From: Phellopilus nigrolimitatus
Lineage: Eukaryota; Basidiomycota; Agaricomycetes; Hymenochaetales; Hymenochaetaceae
Reading direction: 5' to 3'
DNA: 27,763 bases
Assembly: GCA_021029095.1 (NCBI GenBank)
Contig: JAJOHG010000340.1
Coordinates: forward strand, 1-27,763
Below, one piece after another: positions 9,300 through 20,500 of the stretch. The position numbers and the translations under genes are program-made. The notes below the pieces were generated by a model. That model saw only the letters and a program-made list of their open reading frames with translations, had not been told where the DNA came from and made no database searches. Position 1 is the first letter of the stretch; the number at the start of each line of letters is the position of its first letter.

Positions 9300-12233
9300 A
9301 TGGAGACATTCGATGGCCGGCTTCATTCTTTCGACAAGCCCAAGTCCAAGTCATCATCGAAGTCAGCAACCCGCGCCTGGCCGCACCCGGAGTCATTCGT
9401 CCCAAACCCCAAGTCGCTCGCGGAGGCCGGCTTTTTCCACAAGCCCGCCAAAGATGATGCAGACAACGTGCAATGCTTCATATGCAAAAAAGAGCTAGGT
9501 GGATGGGATGAGGAAGACAATCCGTTTGAAATCCATGTTCGCAAGTGTCCCAAATGTCCATGGGCGGTTGCACGATGTTCACTCGAGTTTGATGTCGACT
9601 CGGATGGAAAGTATGTTCGAAGCTATCTGTTTAGGTCTCTTATGTTGCTCATAGCTGCACACAAGCTTCTCATTGAAGGACTCTGCTCGTCTGCCATCAA
9701 ACAAGGTGTTGGAAAAGGCCAGGCTGGACACATTCGGCGGGAAACAGAAATGGTGGCCGCACGACTCGGTAAAGAATCATGGGGCGACGTCGAAGAAGGT
9801 ACTGCTATTATTTCATTTTATACACTCTTAAATCTGATCATCTCCTGACAGATGGCGAAGGCAGGCTTTGTCTATACACCACAAGCTCCAGGCGATGACA
9901 CCGCGACGTGTTTCTATTGCGATCTCTCACTGTCAGGTTGGGATGTAGAAGACGATCCGGTGTGCGTCTAATCTAATTTAAGGGGTTTTTTTTGAGCTTA
10001 TGCTGGATTTAGTGAAGAGCACCACAAACGTGAAGCGCGCTCGGGCATGGCATGCCATTTCTTCCAAGCTGAGGTGCAATCGACGTCCCAGACAAAGCAG
10101 AAAACCAAACAAGCATCGAGAAAACAGCGCGCGACAAAGCAGCCAGCACCTCCCACTGACGAGTCCGAAGCTGAACATGTACCTCCCGGCGCCTCGGACA
10201 CGATGGCAAAGAAGTCCAAGCAGAAAGCCTCGGCGGCTCGTGAGTACTTCCCGTATATCATCTATCATAGTGACGAATAAATCCATAAATTTATGTCAGC
10301 TGCATCTTCGGCGACGACTTCTAGCCGTAAAAAGTCTACAAAGCCCCCATCCGTTGAGGTCGAAGTGGAAGAGAGCGAGGATCTAGAAGAAGAGGACATA
10401 CCTGAGCTCAAGGTTATACCGGCCTCGCGTAAATCGACTAAAAAGCCTGCGCCAGGGAAGACGAGGTCTGTGCCAGCAGGGAAGGGGAAACAACCTATGG
10501 CAGCGCTCTCCGAGGAGGACGAAGGTGGCGATCACGGAATCGAAGAAGCCACCACGAGACCAGCACATCCGCAGAGTAGAGCCGGCAAGGGAAAAGGCAA
10601 GGAGAAGGAGAACGACAAGGAGAACGACAAGGGCATGGACAAGGACATGGACAAGCCGCCGTCGAACGTTGATGGCAAGGTAGCAAAACGGTTCGAAGAC
10701 TTTTCGATCGACGTCAATGAGGCAGAGGAGAAACGCGTTGGACGAAGCAAAGGAAAAGAATCTTCTGCTAAAGGTCGGTCGCGATCAAAGTCCAAGCCGC
10801 GGTCGACGAACGCGGATGCGGACATGCCGGCAAAGCCACCATTGTCTAAATCGCAGTCGCAATCAAAACCGCTTCTGCGAGCCGCCTCGCGGGCAAAGGC
10901 CTCCGAGATCGTCGAAATCGGTGACAAGGAAGAACCAGAAATAGAACTGGAGGAACAGCCGACTGACAAGCCTCGCCGTCAGATGCGTACAATGAAGACC
11001 GCTACCGAGTCGGACGCGGACGAACCGCCAGTAGCTGCACCCACTTCTAAACCCCCGAGTGCCATCTCCGACAAGTCCACATCGAGCAAGGCTACTAATG
11101 GGCGAGAGGAGGCACTGCTAAAGAAGACCGCCACCAAGAAACCTCCAAGACGAAAGGGAAAGGGAAAGGAATCATCTCAATCGCCGGAGTCATCCCAGCA
11201 TGTTGAGCAGGATGAGAGGGACGTTGCAGACGTTCTTCATGATGCTCCAGCACCTGTCGAGGATCAATATGCAGATAACAACGCGTCTAAAAGGGAGCAA
11301 ATGGACATCGATAATGCTGTATCTCCAGAGACACAAGTCGAACCTGTCGATATGAAAGAACAAGCTTCGGTCCCAGCAGATGTCGACATGGCTGCTGAAG
11401 TTGAGGCTGAAGTTTCGAAGTTTCCAGCTCCCAAATCTCCCTCGGATTTCAAGGCTGCTGCACCCGCGAAGAAGGTGAGAGCTTTGAAGTCAAAGCCGAA
11501 ATCGAAGCCGAAGCCTGCGATTATATCGGAGGACATTGAGATTGGTACCGACAACTCGCTCGCGCATTTACGCTCCCACTCGCAAGCTCTGGCTTCGACA
11601 TCTTCGCACTCGGACTCGAGCATGAATACAAAGAACAAGGCATTTGTCCCAACCGCAAAATCGCAAAAGCCGCCTTCAAAGACAAAGCCTATCGCGAGCA
11701 TCCCAGAGTATGAAGGAAGCGGCGGTCGTGAGGAAAGTGCACAGCAGTTTATGGACGTGGATATAAATGCCACTACTGGGTTTACCAAGACTGAAATTAA
11801 GTCAGCTCAACCTGCTGCATCGACGCTTCAACCTGCCGCTGAGATCAGATTCAGGACGCCTTCGAAATCTCCTCAGCCCTCGCCGCAGCAGCCCGCCACA
11901 CCCGAAGCGCATGCGCCCTGGGAGTCCGTTGCTCGTCCCGCCTCTCCCTCTGCTACCGCCGACGCCGATACGGCAACCTTCCAAGCGGACCTGCTCGCTG
12001 GCTCGCCTGCGCATGATGCGTCTGCGCTTTCGCTATTCCTACCGCCGCTTGCGTCCACGCCTCTTGAGCATACGGCACAGTTAACGGATGCCGAGCGAAC
12101 ATTGACTGTCGAGCAATGGATCCGGCACGAAATGGAGAGGCAATACGAGCAATTGCGTGTTGATGGCGAGCGCCGCATTGAGGCCTTTAAAACAATGGCG
12201 GCCGAGGTACGCATGAGGATCGAGGCGCTTTAA
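9300..12233 (+). CDS. BIR1: BIR-domain protein, survivin / Bir1 homologue (chromosomal passenger complex)
   Basis: Five exons (9300-9610, 9666-9798, 9852-9961, 10013-10239, 10300-12233) give 904 aa. In fungi Bir1 targets Aurora kinase and INCENP to centromeres and the spindle. BIR 1 spans about residues 25-100, with Zn ligands C59, C62, H79 and C86 (C-x2-C-x16-H-x6-C) and the GWDEEDNPFEIH core. BIR 2 spans about 130-202 (WWPHD, MAKAGFVYTP, C168, C171, GWDVEDDP, H188/H189, C199), with a longer gap to the last ligand. From 203 on the chain is Lys/Ser/Pro/Glu-rich and probably disordered, with several SP/TP sites that could be Cdk targets. The last 45 residues (EQWIRHEMERQYEQLR onward) form a charged helix, probably a coiled coil for complex partners. 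The 1.9-kb last exon is open throughout. Exon 2 uses an AAG acceptor at 9665, chosen because it keeps the conserved KDSARLPSNK frame. Confidence 0.9.
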
Positions 12234-12728
12234 ACTGTGATTTGTAGATTTGAGCGAGATTGGACTTCAGCATTGATTTTCTATGTACTACTTAGAATTC
12301 ACGTTTTCTTTTGTTTATCCTCTTCAACGAGATTGATCGGTCTGCAAGCCAACAATTTCCAAATAATGCAATATAAATCCATTCCGAATCAACGTCCATG
12401 ACGAGTGCTTGCCATTTCGCGTACAAAGAAATTGCGAAGAAAGGAGTCAATGCGGTGGAAGAAGGAAATAGGAGAAATTGGAATAAGATACAGCGAAAGC
12501 GATAAATATAATATGCTGAGGAGTGATAGTTGTATCCGTATCCCTGTCCTAGTAACTAGAGAAGCTAGCTAATTAGCAGCGACGTGTGGATGATGTGTGC
12601 TATGTGGGGGCTGAGCATGCGAAGTGTGACGCAAACGGGATCAGAATATGGGTAGGAGATTCAAGGTCCTATAGCACCGAGCAAAAAGATGCACGGGGCA
12701 AAGCGGAGAAACAGAAAGGGAAACAAGT
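12234..12728. other. Intergenic between convergent genes
   Basis: This stretch contains the 3' flanks of BIR1 (+) and the secreted protein (-). It is AT-rich (for example GATAAATATAATATG near 12500) and holds no coding signal or RNA gene that I can recognise. Confidence 0.55.
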
Positions 12729-14144
12729 TTACACCAGAAGTGCGGCGAGTGCCATGGTACCCATCAGAGACCCGAGTACGTCCAGTGCTGTGCGTTCCGC
12801 ACCGCTCGACGTCGACGAACCTTTTGCAGCTGTGCCGGTCGCTGTGCCCGAACCCGACACAGCAGAACTCGAATTGCCCGAGTTGACGGTGCTGCTAGGC
12901 ACTGTCACGGCGGAAATCGGAGTCCACGCAGCATGGCTGTTGTCACTGCCCTGCGTGTACGGCAGGAAGGACAGCTCGCCCTCAGCGCTGGAAAGCTGTA
13001 CGAGTGAAGAGATACCAGCGAAGTACTGGGCGCCCGTGTCCTTCGTGGAAGGCCCCGCAAGAGTCTGTGTGTTGTTCGACTCGACGTTGATAACATATGT
13101 CGCTGAGCCGTCGTCCGGGATATATGCAAACTCTTGCTGCACACCCGTGCTCTGGAAGAATGAAACGGCCTGCCCATGCTCCTGTGGGAAGGAGCCATAC
13201 GACTGCGCCTCAGGCTGGTAGAATGAGACTGGTGGCAGATGCGGCGGTTAGCGAAAACGTGGTTATGTGAGATGAGACGCTTCGTACAATGGATGACGAA
13301 GATGTCGGCCTGGCCGGCAGACAGTCCCGGAATGTTAATGAAGTGAATGTGATTCTGCGCGAGGGCCATGACAGGCTGGTACGTCGACAGGCTCGATGAC
13401 CAGGTCGGCGCGCCCAAATCGTTCCAGGTCATCGCTGTGCTGTTCGCAGCAGTGAGCGAGCCCATGTCAAGGGAGAACATCTCTCCTTTAGAGAGCGCAT
13501 CTACAAATATACAGAGATCTCAGGTTCAACTCGATTGAAGGATAATGCGTAGGGAAACATACAGAAAAGGTTGGTGTCGTGGTCCAAAATTGCCTTGAAG
13601 TTGGAAGGATCGAACGCAGGCGAGCCTGACGGTGCAGTCACGGACTGCGTGGTCCACGACTTTTTGGCAGCATCGTATATGTAGATGCTCGTCGGGTTGG
13701 ATTTGTCCGCGTTGAGGACATACACCGCATTGAAGAACTTCGAAAGTCATGAGAACGCGAAAGTCAGTGGTTTATTTTCTCTCACCTGAGCAAGGAAACA
13801 CGTCGTGTTCGAGCCGTCGAACGGACTATTCCAACGGTTACGCTTATAAGCTTCTGGGCACACAATTAGGAGAAATCAAGACGCACGGACGCCCGGATGC
13901 AGTGATGTCAGTCGCAGAGTTGCCTGTGAAGTGTTTCTCAATTATAAATAGACTGAGGGCATGAGAAACGATTGGACGCACTGCTTGTCCATTTGTCCTG
14001 TGTGCCAGCGTTATAGTCCTTGCCGTTAGCACCGAAGACGAGGAGGTTGAAGTTTACGTCCATGGCAATGCATGGCGAGGCGACGGCGGGGAGGATGGCG
14101 GAGAGGGCGGGGAGTAAAAGAGAGACGACGGTTAGAGCATACAT
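12729..14144 (-). CDS. Secreted, probably GPI-anchored protein of unknown function (beta-rich, propeller-like repeats)
   Basis: Six exons on the minus strand (14144-13982, 13923-13887, 13825-13786, 13737-13563, 13500-13288, 13228-12729) give 375 aa. The start opens a signal peptide (about 1-23). The body has recurring beta-strand-like segments: CIAMDVNFNLLVFG, NAVYVLNADKSNPTSIYIYD, ILDHDTNLFYALSKGEMF, MALAQNHIHFINIPG and EFAYIPDDGSATYVI. This pattern suggests a small beta-propeller or a kelch-like fold. I recall similar predicted proteins from other agaricomycetes, without a known role. Residues 310-350 are Ser/Thr/Gly-rich, and the chain ends in a short hydrophobic segment (LGSLMGTMALAALLV), as in GPI-anchor signals. 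No catalytic motif was seen. Function is therefore open: cell-surface binding or a wall role is only a guess. Confidence 0.8.
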
Positions 14145-15369
14145 GTTTTGTTTGAGAAGATGGAAGTAAGAAACAGAGTGGGGCGGATGGGAAAACGACC
14201 GGCGTTACGCGCGCATTATGGCTTGTTGGATGATTTGTATGTTCTATTTTTATTCCCAACATCCGCGTCACATCATACTCTACCACGCCGCTGATGCTTT
14301 CAGACGTCCAAAGGAGAAAAGGACGGAAAATAGCAGAATATCTCAAGGTCTAGAACACAATCGCGAGGAGAGGTGGCAACGATCTCGAGCAAATGTCCCT
14401 TCTACGCGCGCGCCGTGTCTCCGAACTGGGGTCGCACTCGGCCTGTCCAACAACGGATCAACGACGGGCGCTCATCACGGAAGACTGTGCAAAAGCGTGG
14501 AAATGAACTTGGAAAAGCGTTGTCCTAATAGTAACAGAACTCCGTTGTCCTTCGTTCAACTGACTGCTTGGCAGAATGCACCTTTCGTAAAAACAAAATG
14601 ACACGATCTATTGGATCCTCTAAACCACCTGGCCATTGTTCAAACTGGACCCCTTGCCATCTTCTCTTAATGAACAACGAGAGTAGTCGTGCGAGCTGAC
14701 CGATTTATTACAGGTGGGTTGGAAAAGTCTTTCCTCCAAAATTTTTCAAAAGGAAGGTGGTTCCTGTCTGCCTTGCTCACATAGAAGCGGAATCAAATAA
14801 TATTCTACTGTACATATACGATCTTTGCTTTAGATGCATATTAGAAACATCCAATATATACTTGTTAATTCTTCGGATGTGTTGAACTAGCAGCATAATA
14901 TAGTAGACAATGGTTGGTTAGTGATAACTCAACGATGCGGTTTTGTGTGTTACGCAGAACCGCCTTCCTTAAGGGGAGGGGTGGAAGAGAATTATTTTTA
15001 CAACGTTTCTTGGCCCGCCGTCCATCAGTGCCTCAATTGTCGATGCTCTGATCATCTGGATCACTTCCCCAATGTCAATCCGACGAGTTTAGTTTCTCGG
15101 AAAATTGTCTGCTCGTATTCATTGCGAGCCTTTCAGCCTTTTCAGCCTGCCTGTATTTGCTCGGTTTCCCAGATCATTGCGCGAATTTATTACGTAATAG
15201 CCATAAACAAAAATGAATGATCAGCGCTTGGCGGGCGGCTAAGCGCAGTCCCCATCAAAATGAGTCTCATCGCCATTTACACACCCTCGTCGTTGTTCTT
15301 GTTCGTATAAGTATCAGCGGGTCTGAGACACACCCCTCCCTCTCGCTCGTTCCATAAACTCGCTCGACT
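14145..15369. other. Divergent intergenic region between two surface-protein genes
   Basis: This 1.2-kb region lies between divergent start codons. Short open frames (14218-14601 and 14921-15220) show no recognisable motif, no codon pattern like the neighbours and no splice partners, so I do not call them. It should contain two promoters. An AT-rich stretch, AATAAAAATAG on the minus strand near 14244-14254, could be a TATA region for the leftward gene. Confidence 0.55.
15306..15311 (+). promoter_or_regulatory. Putative TATA box of the aspartic protease gene
   Basis: TATAAG in CGTATAAGTATC, 59 bases upstream of the start codon. The spacing would leave a leader of about 30 bases. Inferred from sequence and place. 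Confidence 0.45.
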
Positions 15370-17182
15370 ATGTCCCCCTCCCTCGCCCTCCTCGTCCTCA
15401 CTTCCTTTGGCCTCGTTGGTAGCGCCAGCGCGCTCTCTGTGCCATTCTCTAAGGTGTCGACGTCGGCCCAATTCTCGGTCGCGTCTGGTACAAAGGACCA
15501 GGACAGCAACGACACCTTCACGTTCCAAAATCTCAACAACGTATCCAGCTCCGATATTTATGTCACAACCCTCACCGTTGCTGGGAAGGAGTTCGTCGTT
15601 CAGCTTGACACAGGTAGTTCGGATCTCTGGCTCGACACCGCTGGCACGGATCTCTCGAGTCTAAAGCAGACGGGTATTCAGTCGGGCTTGTCTTACGGGT
15701 AAGTCGATGCATTTATGCGTATTTTTGAGGCTTGCAAGTTCGCGTGTTAATGAGCCCGTTCGCGGTTTCACAGCGACGGAACCGTTGCCTCTGGCCCGGT
15801 GTACGTGGGCGACGTGACGTTCGGGAACTTCACGGTTAGCCAAGCGTTCAGTGCGTGCCCAAACTCTACCCCTTTCTTCTCTGGATGTTAAGCGACGTCT
15901 GTACCCAGTATCCGCCCCTGGAACGAATGCGACCACAAATAATGACAAAGGACTGCTTGGCGTGGGCCCGTACGCAATCATATTTATCCTGCGCTCCTTC
16001 TGGAACTGAACAAAACTGTAGGCCATTACTTTCAGCGATAGACGAGGCGCTTGCGGGATCGGCTTTCAACGGGGACACGCTACTCGGGAACATCTTCGCA
16101 GCGGAGCCCTCCCTCCCGGAGTTCACTACTTTCCTTCTCTCACGCTCCTTCGCGACGGGGGCAACCGATGGCGGTGTCTACACCGTTGGCGAGATTGACT
16201 CCAACTTCACCACGATCTCATCTAGCCCGCGGCTCCCAGTGGTCAGCAAGGACCGCTGGATTGTCCTCATGGATGGCATAGTCGTTAACGGGAAGAATGT
16301 AACCGGCGACAGTGCTTTGTAAGACTACTTTTTTTGCGAACTGATTGTCGGTTTGTAAGAGCATGCAGCTGAAACACCAAATTATGACAGCACTGTAAAC
16401 GGTCAGCTCTCGGGCCAGACACTCGCAAATCTCGACACAGGCACAAGCCTTGCGCAGATTCCCCAGAACTACGCGGATGCGATTTATGGCTCTGTCCCTG
16501 GCGCGCAACGGTTTATATCTGAGGGTATCTACTCCGTGCCCTGTGATGCGAAGATTAACGTCAGCTTCGTCTTCGAGTGAGCCCGCTTTTATTTATTGCT
16601 ACCTACTCTGGCGATGGCGGTTGACGTATATGCGTTTCTAGCGGCCAAGAGTTCGCAGTACATCCCATAGACACCGTCCAGGCGACGACGGATGACAGCG
16701 GGAAGGTCGTCTGTTATTCGGGTTTTCCCTTCTTAGACGGCACGTCCAGAAGTGGTGAGTGCTTTGCTCACTTCTATGATTTTCTGGTTGGTTGATCTCA
16801 CTGACAATCTGGTATAGAGGACTTCCTCCTTGGTGACTCCTTCCTGCGGAACGTTTACTCGCTGTTTAGCTATGGCTCGTTCCTCAGCGGATCGGCTTCG
16901 CCGTACATTCAGTTACTGAACGTACGTTCTTTCCTATTTCTTGATATACATTTCTTGAGACTTTTTTTTTAATACTAGTCGACCGACGCTGAGGCGGCGT
17001 ATAACGAGTTCGACTCGCTCTCCGCGCAGCGCAACAACACGCTCCTTGGTGGCTCAGGATCGGGCTCAAACTCGAGCTCGAATGGCGGCTCACACAACGG
17101 TGCAGTGGCGCCCGCTCATGTTCATCTCGGCGTGTCGCTGTTTGCCGTGGGTGGCCTCGTACTTGGACTACTCATAGCTTAA
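15370..17182 (+). CDS. Pepsin-like aspartic protease (family A1), GPI-anchored type
   Basis: Eight exons (15370-15698, 15774-15850, 15909-15969, 16022-16318, 16391-16576, 16642-16754, 16818-16921, 16979-17182) give 456 aa. It is a secreted acid endopeptidase with a signal peptide at about 1-22. The two catalytic aspartates sit in VVQLDTGSSDLW (D80) and NLDTGTSLAQIP (D270). LSYGDGTVASG is the flap region, GLLGVGPP the usual turn after it, and DFLLGDSFLRNVYSLF the conserved C-terminal strand. After the catalytic domain come a Ser/Gly/Asn-rich stretch and a hydrophobic end (GVSLFAVGGLVLGLLIA), which fits a GPI signal as in yapsins. The third exon is short (61 nt), and its ends were set by frame and by GVGPP. 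Several N-glycosylation sites (NDT, NVS, NFT, NVT) agree with secretion. The substrate is unknown. Confidence 0.9.
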
Positions 17183-17426
17183 CGAAAAAAAAATTGATGG
17201 AGCAATGGACTTGTTGCGATGATTCATTAAAATGTTTTGGTGGACCTGGAGGATCTTTTGGATTCTAAATCGAACTTTATCTATGATATGTTAGGACCCA
17301 TTGCATTTGCATGTTACTCAGCACATTGTTTTCTTGATTTTTCACGTTGTAAACAATTATTTATCATATATTGTAATCTGGCAAGGAGAATCGTCTATAA
17401 TAGAGCTCGGAGCATTTCGTAAGCGA

Positions 17427-17432
17427 ACGCGT
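17427..17432. promoter_or_regulatory. MCB core ACGCGT upstream of MSH2
   Basis: The site lies 87 bases before the MSH2 start, in a CpG-rich stretch. In other fungi MBF drives DNA replication and repair genes through this motif at G1/S. Confidence 0.45.
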
Positions 17433-17463
17433 CGCGCGTGTTTACGCGGAAAAGTACGCCGCG

Positions 17464-17469
17464 ACGCGT
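17464..17469. promoter_or_regulatory. Second MCB core ACGCGT upstream of MSH2
   Basis: The site lies 50 bases before the MSH2 start and 37 bases after the first copy. A pair at this spacing is a common layout of MBF-controlled promoters. Confidence 0.45.
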
Positions 17470-17518
17470 CGTGACGCCTTTCTCGATCACAACCACGACT
17501 AGGATAGCAAATCACAAA

Positions 17519-20500
17519 ATGGCACTCATGTATGGGAAGGAGAAGAACGAGGAGCATGAGTTCGGTGCGTTTGAGGCCTGTCATCCGCTATTAAGATAGG
17601 TGTATCCTAATGGACGCGCCTCCCAGACCAGGCCGACGTTGGTTTCCTCACGTTCTTTAGCCGCTTGCCATCCAAGCGTGCAGACACAATCCGCCTGTTC
17701 GACCGGCGCGATTTCTTCTCTGCACACGGTGACGACGCAAAGTACATCGCGCAGGACGTCTTCCGTACGCAGTCGGTGCTCAAGTACCTCGGCAGCGCAT
17801 CCAAAGGCGCGGGCCTCCCGAGTGTCACACTTAGCAACAATGTCGCCACTGCCTTCCTTAGGGACGCACTCACGGCGCGCCAGCTTCGCGTAGAGATATG
17901 GGCCCCCGAACCAGGCCAAGGCAAGAAGACGGCGAAGTTCAGGCTGGAGAAGGAGGTGAGCGTTTGTTTCGCGTAAGGATGTTTGGGAGTATTGAGGCTA
18001 ATTGACATGATCCCTTGTTAATAGGCCTCGCCAGGAAACCTGCAAGCCGTTGAGGATTTACTCTTTGTGAACACTGATCTGCTATCTGCACCTATAGTAA
18101 TGGCGGTGAAAATCGGCACGTCGCCGACACTAGGTATGTTCCACAAAGTCACGAATCATCGTGTATCGAGCTATTATTTCTCATGCGTCATTACATAAGG
18201 TCCGGCTGGGACCTCAACTCTCAAAACTAAAACGGTTGGCGTCGCATTCGCTGATACATCTGTTCGGGAAATAGGCGTGGCGGAGTTCGCAGACAGTGAC
18301 CTTTTCTCCAATGTTGAAGTGATTTTTTTTTCTTAACTAAGTGAGAGGGCAAGAAGAATGCTCATGAAATCTTATGAGCTAGTCGCTCGTGATCCAGCTC
18401 TCAGTCAAAGAAGCTGTGATCCCAATGTCCTCGAAATCGGGTAACGCGGACCGTGATCTCGAGCTGAGCAAACTCAGGGGCGTATTCGAAAGATGCGGAG
18501 TTGTTATTACAGAGCGGAAACAAAGTATGGCAAAGATGTTTGTTCCAGCTGAAACCATCTAACTTCAGCTTTTAAGGTGAATTTGCCTCCAAAAGTATCG
18601 ATCAAGACCTGGCTCGGCTTCTCGTAGAACCGACCTCAAACGTAGGAGCTACCGCTAGTATACGTATGGCTGTCTTTCTTTCTCTGCACCTCGGCGGGCT
18701 TACTTGTATATACAGCCGAACTTGCATCATCGGCTTCGCCAGCATCCTCTGCCGTCAGCGCGCTGCTTTCCTACCTGTCTCTTCTCGCCGACTCGTCGAA
18801 CCACAATGTGTACACGCTTAAGACACATGATCTATCTCAATACATGAAATTAGACGCGAGTGCTCTTCGGGCACTCGGTTTAATTGGCGATGGCGTAAGC
18901 AGTTTTATATGTCTGTTTTTTGTACATTGACCAATCTGACACGGTTCTCTAGAGCGCGTCAGGAAAGAATAGTACCCTTCATGGTCTTCTAAACAAATGC
19001 AAGACAGCACAAGGAACCCGCTTACTTGGAAGTTGGTTGAAGCAACCGCTAGTGAACTTACATGAAATTTGTACGTATTGGATGTTCTTAACTAGACGGT
19101 GTAACACATCGCTAAAGGAACGGTTATATCAGTAAAGAGGCAGGACCTGGTGCAAACCTTTATTAATGACTCAAATACTCGACGCACCATACAGGTAAGA
19201 AATAGTTAAATACCTGTTAGTGGCTATCCTCAAAGTCAGTCGTGCAACAGGACGACTTCTTAAGAATGATGCCCGACATGCACCGAATCAGTAAGCGATT
19301 TCAAAGAGCCGTCGCGTCTCTAGAAGACGTTGTACGCGTTTACCAAGCCGCACAAAAAGTGTGAAACTGCTTTTTTTTGGTTTAGTGAAATGTCTCTGAC
19401 AGATATTGCTCTAGCTTTCGGGTCTGATAGGTGTCTTAGAGGCTGTGGAGACAGAAAATGTGGACCACACAAAGTTAATCGAAGAGACCTATCTTGTGAA
19501 GCTGAAGGCAAGTTTATTTGTTTATTTACTCCAACTGGGCAGAAAGTATAAATTACCGAGACTACCTTGTAGGAACATAGTCAAAACATGGAGAAATACT
19601 CCGAAATGGTCGAACAGACGCTCGACCTCGACGAACTCTCTTCGCACAACTTCGTCATCAAGCCAGACTATGATGACCGTCTCCGCGAGTTGGCAGACAA
19701 GCTCATGGAAGTCAGAGATGGTCTTGACTCTGAACACCGAGCTATTGGACGCGAACTTGATTTAGATTTGGACAAAAAATTACATTTGGAGAACAGCCAA
19801 CAGTACGGATATTGTTTTCGGCTCACAAAAACAGTTGGTCCACATTTGACTTTGAAGAGTGCTATATCTTACGTATGTCTAGGACGCGAAGGTGATCCAC
19901 AACGATAAAAAGTTCACCGAGCTTGGAACAAACAAGAGCGGGGTTTATTTCACGACCAAAAAGCTGAAGAATCTTGCTACGGATTACCAAGAGATCACGG
20001 AGTCGTATACTAAAACGCAAAGTGGGCTCGTGAAAGAAATTGTTAATATTGCTGGCAAGTTTCCTTCCTCGCCGTTTCAGTATACGATGATTGAACCGTC
20101 TTCGCCCTCAGCGACGTATACGCCCGTGCTAGAGGCGCTTGACGACCAGATTGCGCACATTGATGTCATTATAAGGTAAGTGCCCTGTGTACTGTATCAT
20201 AAAACTTTGAAATTCATCTTACTTTTCAGCTTCGCCCATGTTTCCGTGAATGCCCCGGAGGCATATGTCAGACCTGCACTGCTATCAAAGGGTACGAAAT
20301 GGACTCCCGTACATTGAAAACTCTTACTCAAGCCTCTTTAGGCGAGGGGAGTCTCGTCTTGAAGGATGCCAGGCATCCTCTTCTCGAGATTCAAGACGAC
20401 ATAAGTTTTATTCCAAATGACATTGAGATGATAAAAGGCGAGTTCGGGAGAATTGGCAATGTCTTTTTCTAACCTTCATTCCTAGGAGAAAGCGAGTTCC

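Larger units (their letters stand above)
17183..17518. other. Intergenic: protease 3' flank and MSH2 promoter
   Basis: The left two thirds are AT-rich 3' flank. The last 100 bases before MSH2 change sharply to CpG-rich sequence with two MCB cores and an ACGCGGAAA-like site (17444 onward). No TATA box or gene was seen. Confidence 0.6.

Noticed and set aside
11264..11788. 174-codon minus-strand frame inside BIR1 exon 5
   Set aside because: It is a shadow of the low-complexity Lys/Ser/Pro-rich tail; several minus frames are open there for the same reason.
14218..15220. Open frames of about 100-127 codons in the divergent intergenic region
   Set aside because: No start context, no family motif, no introns that extend them, and composition unlike the neighbouring genes.
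19445..19765. Read-through of MSH2 exon 11 into the next intron as coding sequence
   Set aside because: The frame is open but loses the MSH2 frame of exon 12; a GC-AG intron at 19508-19572 restores it exactly.
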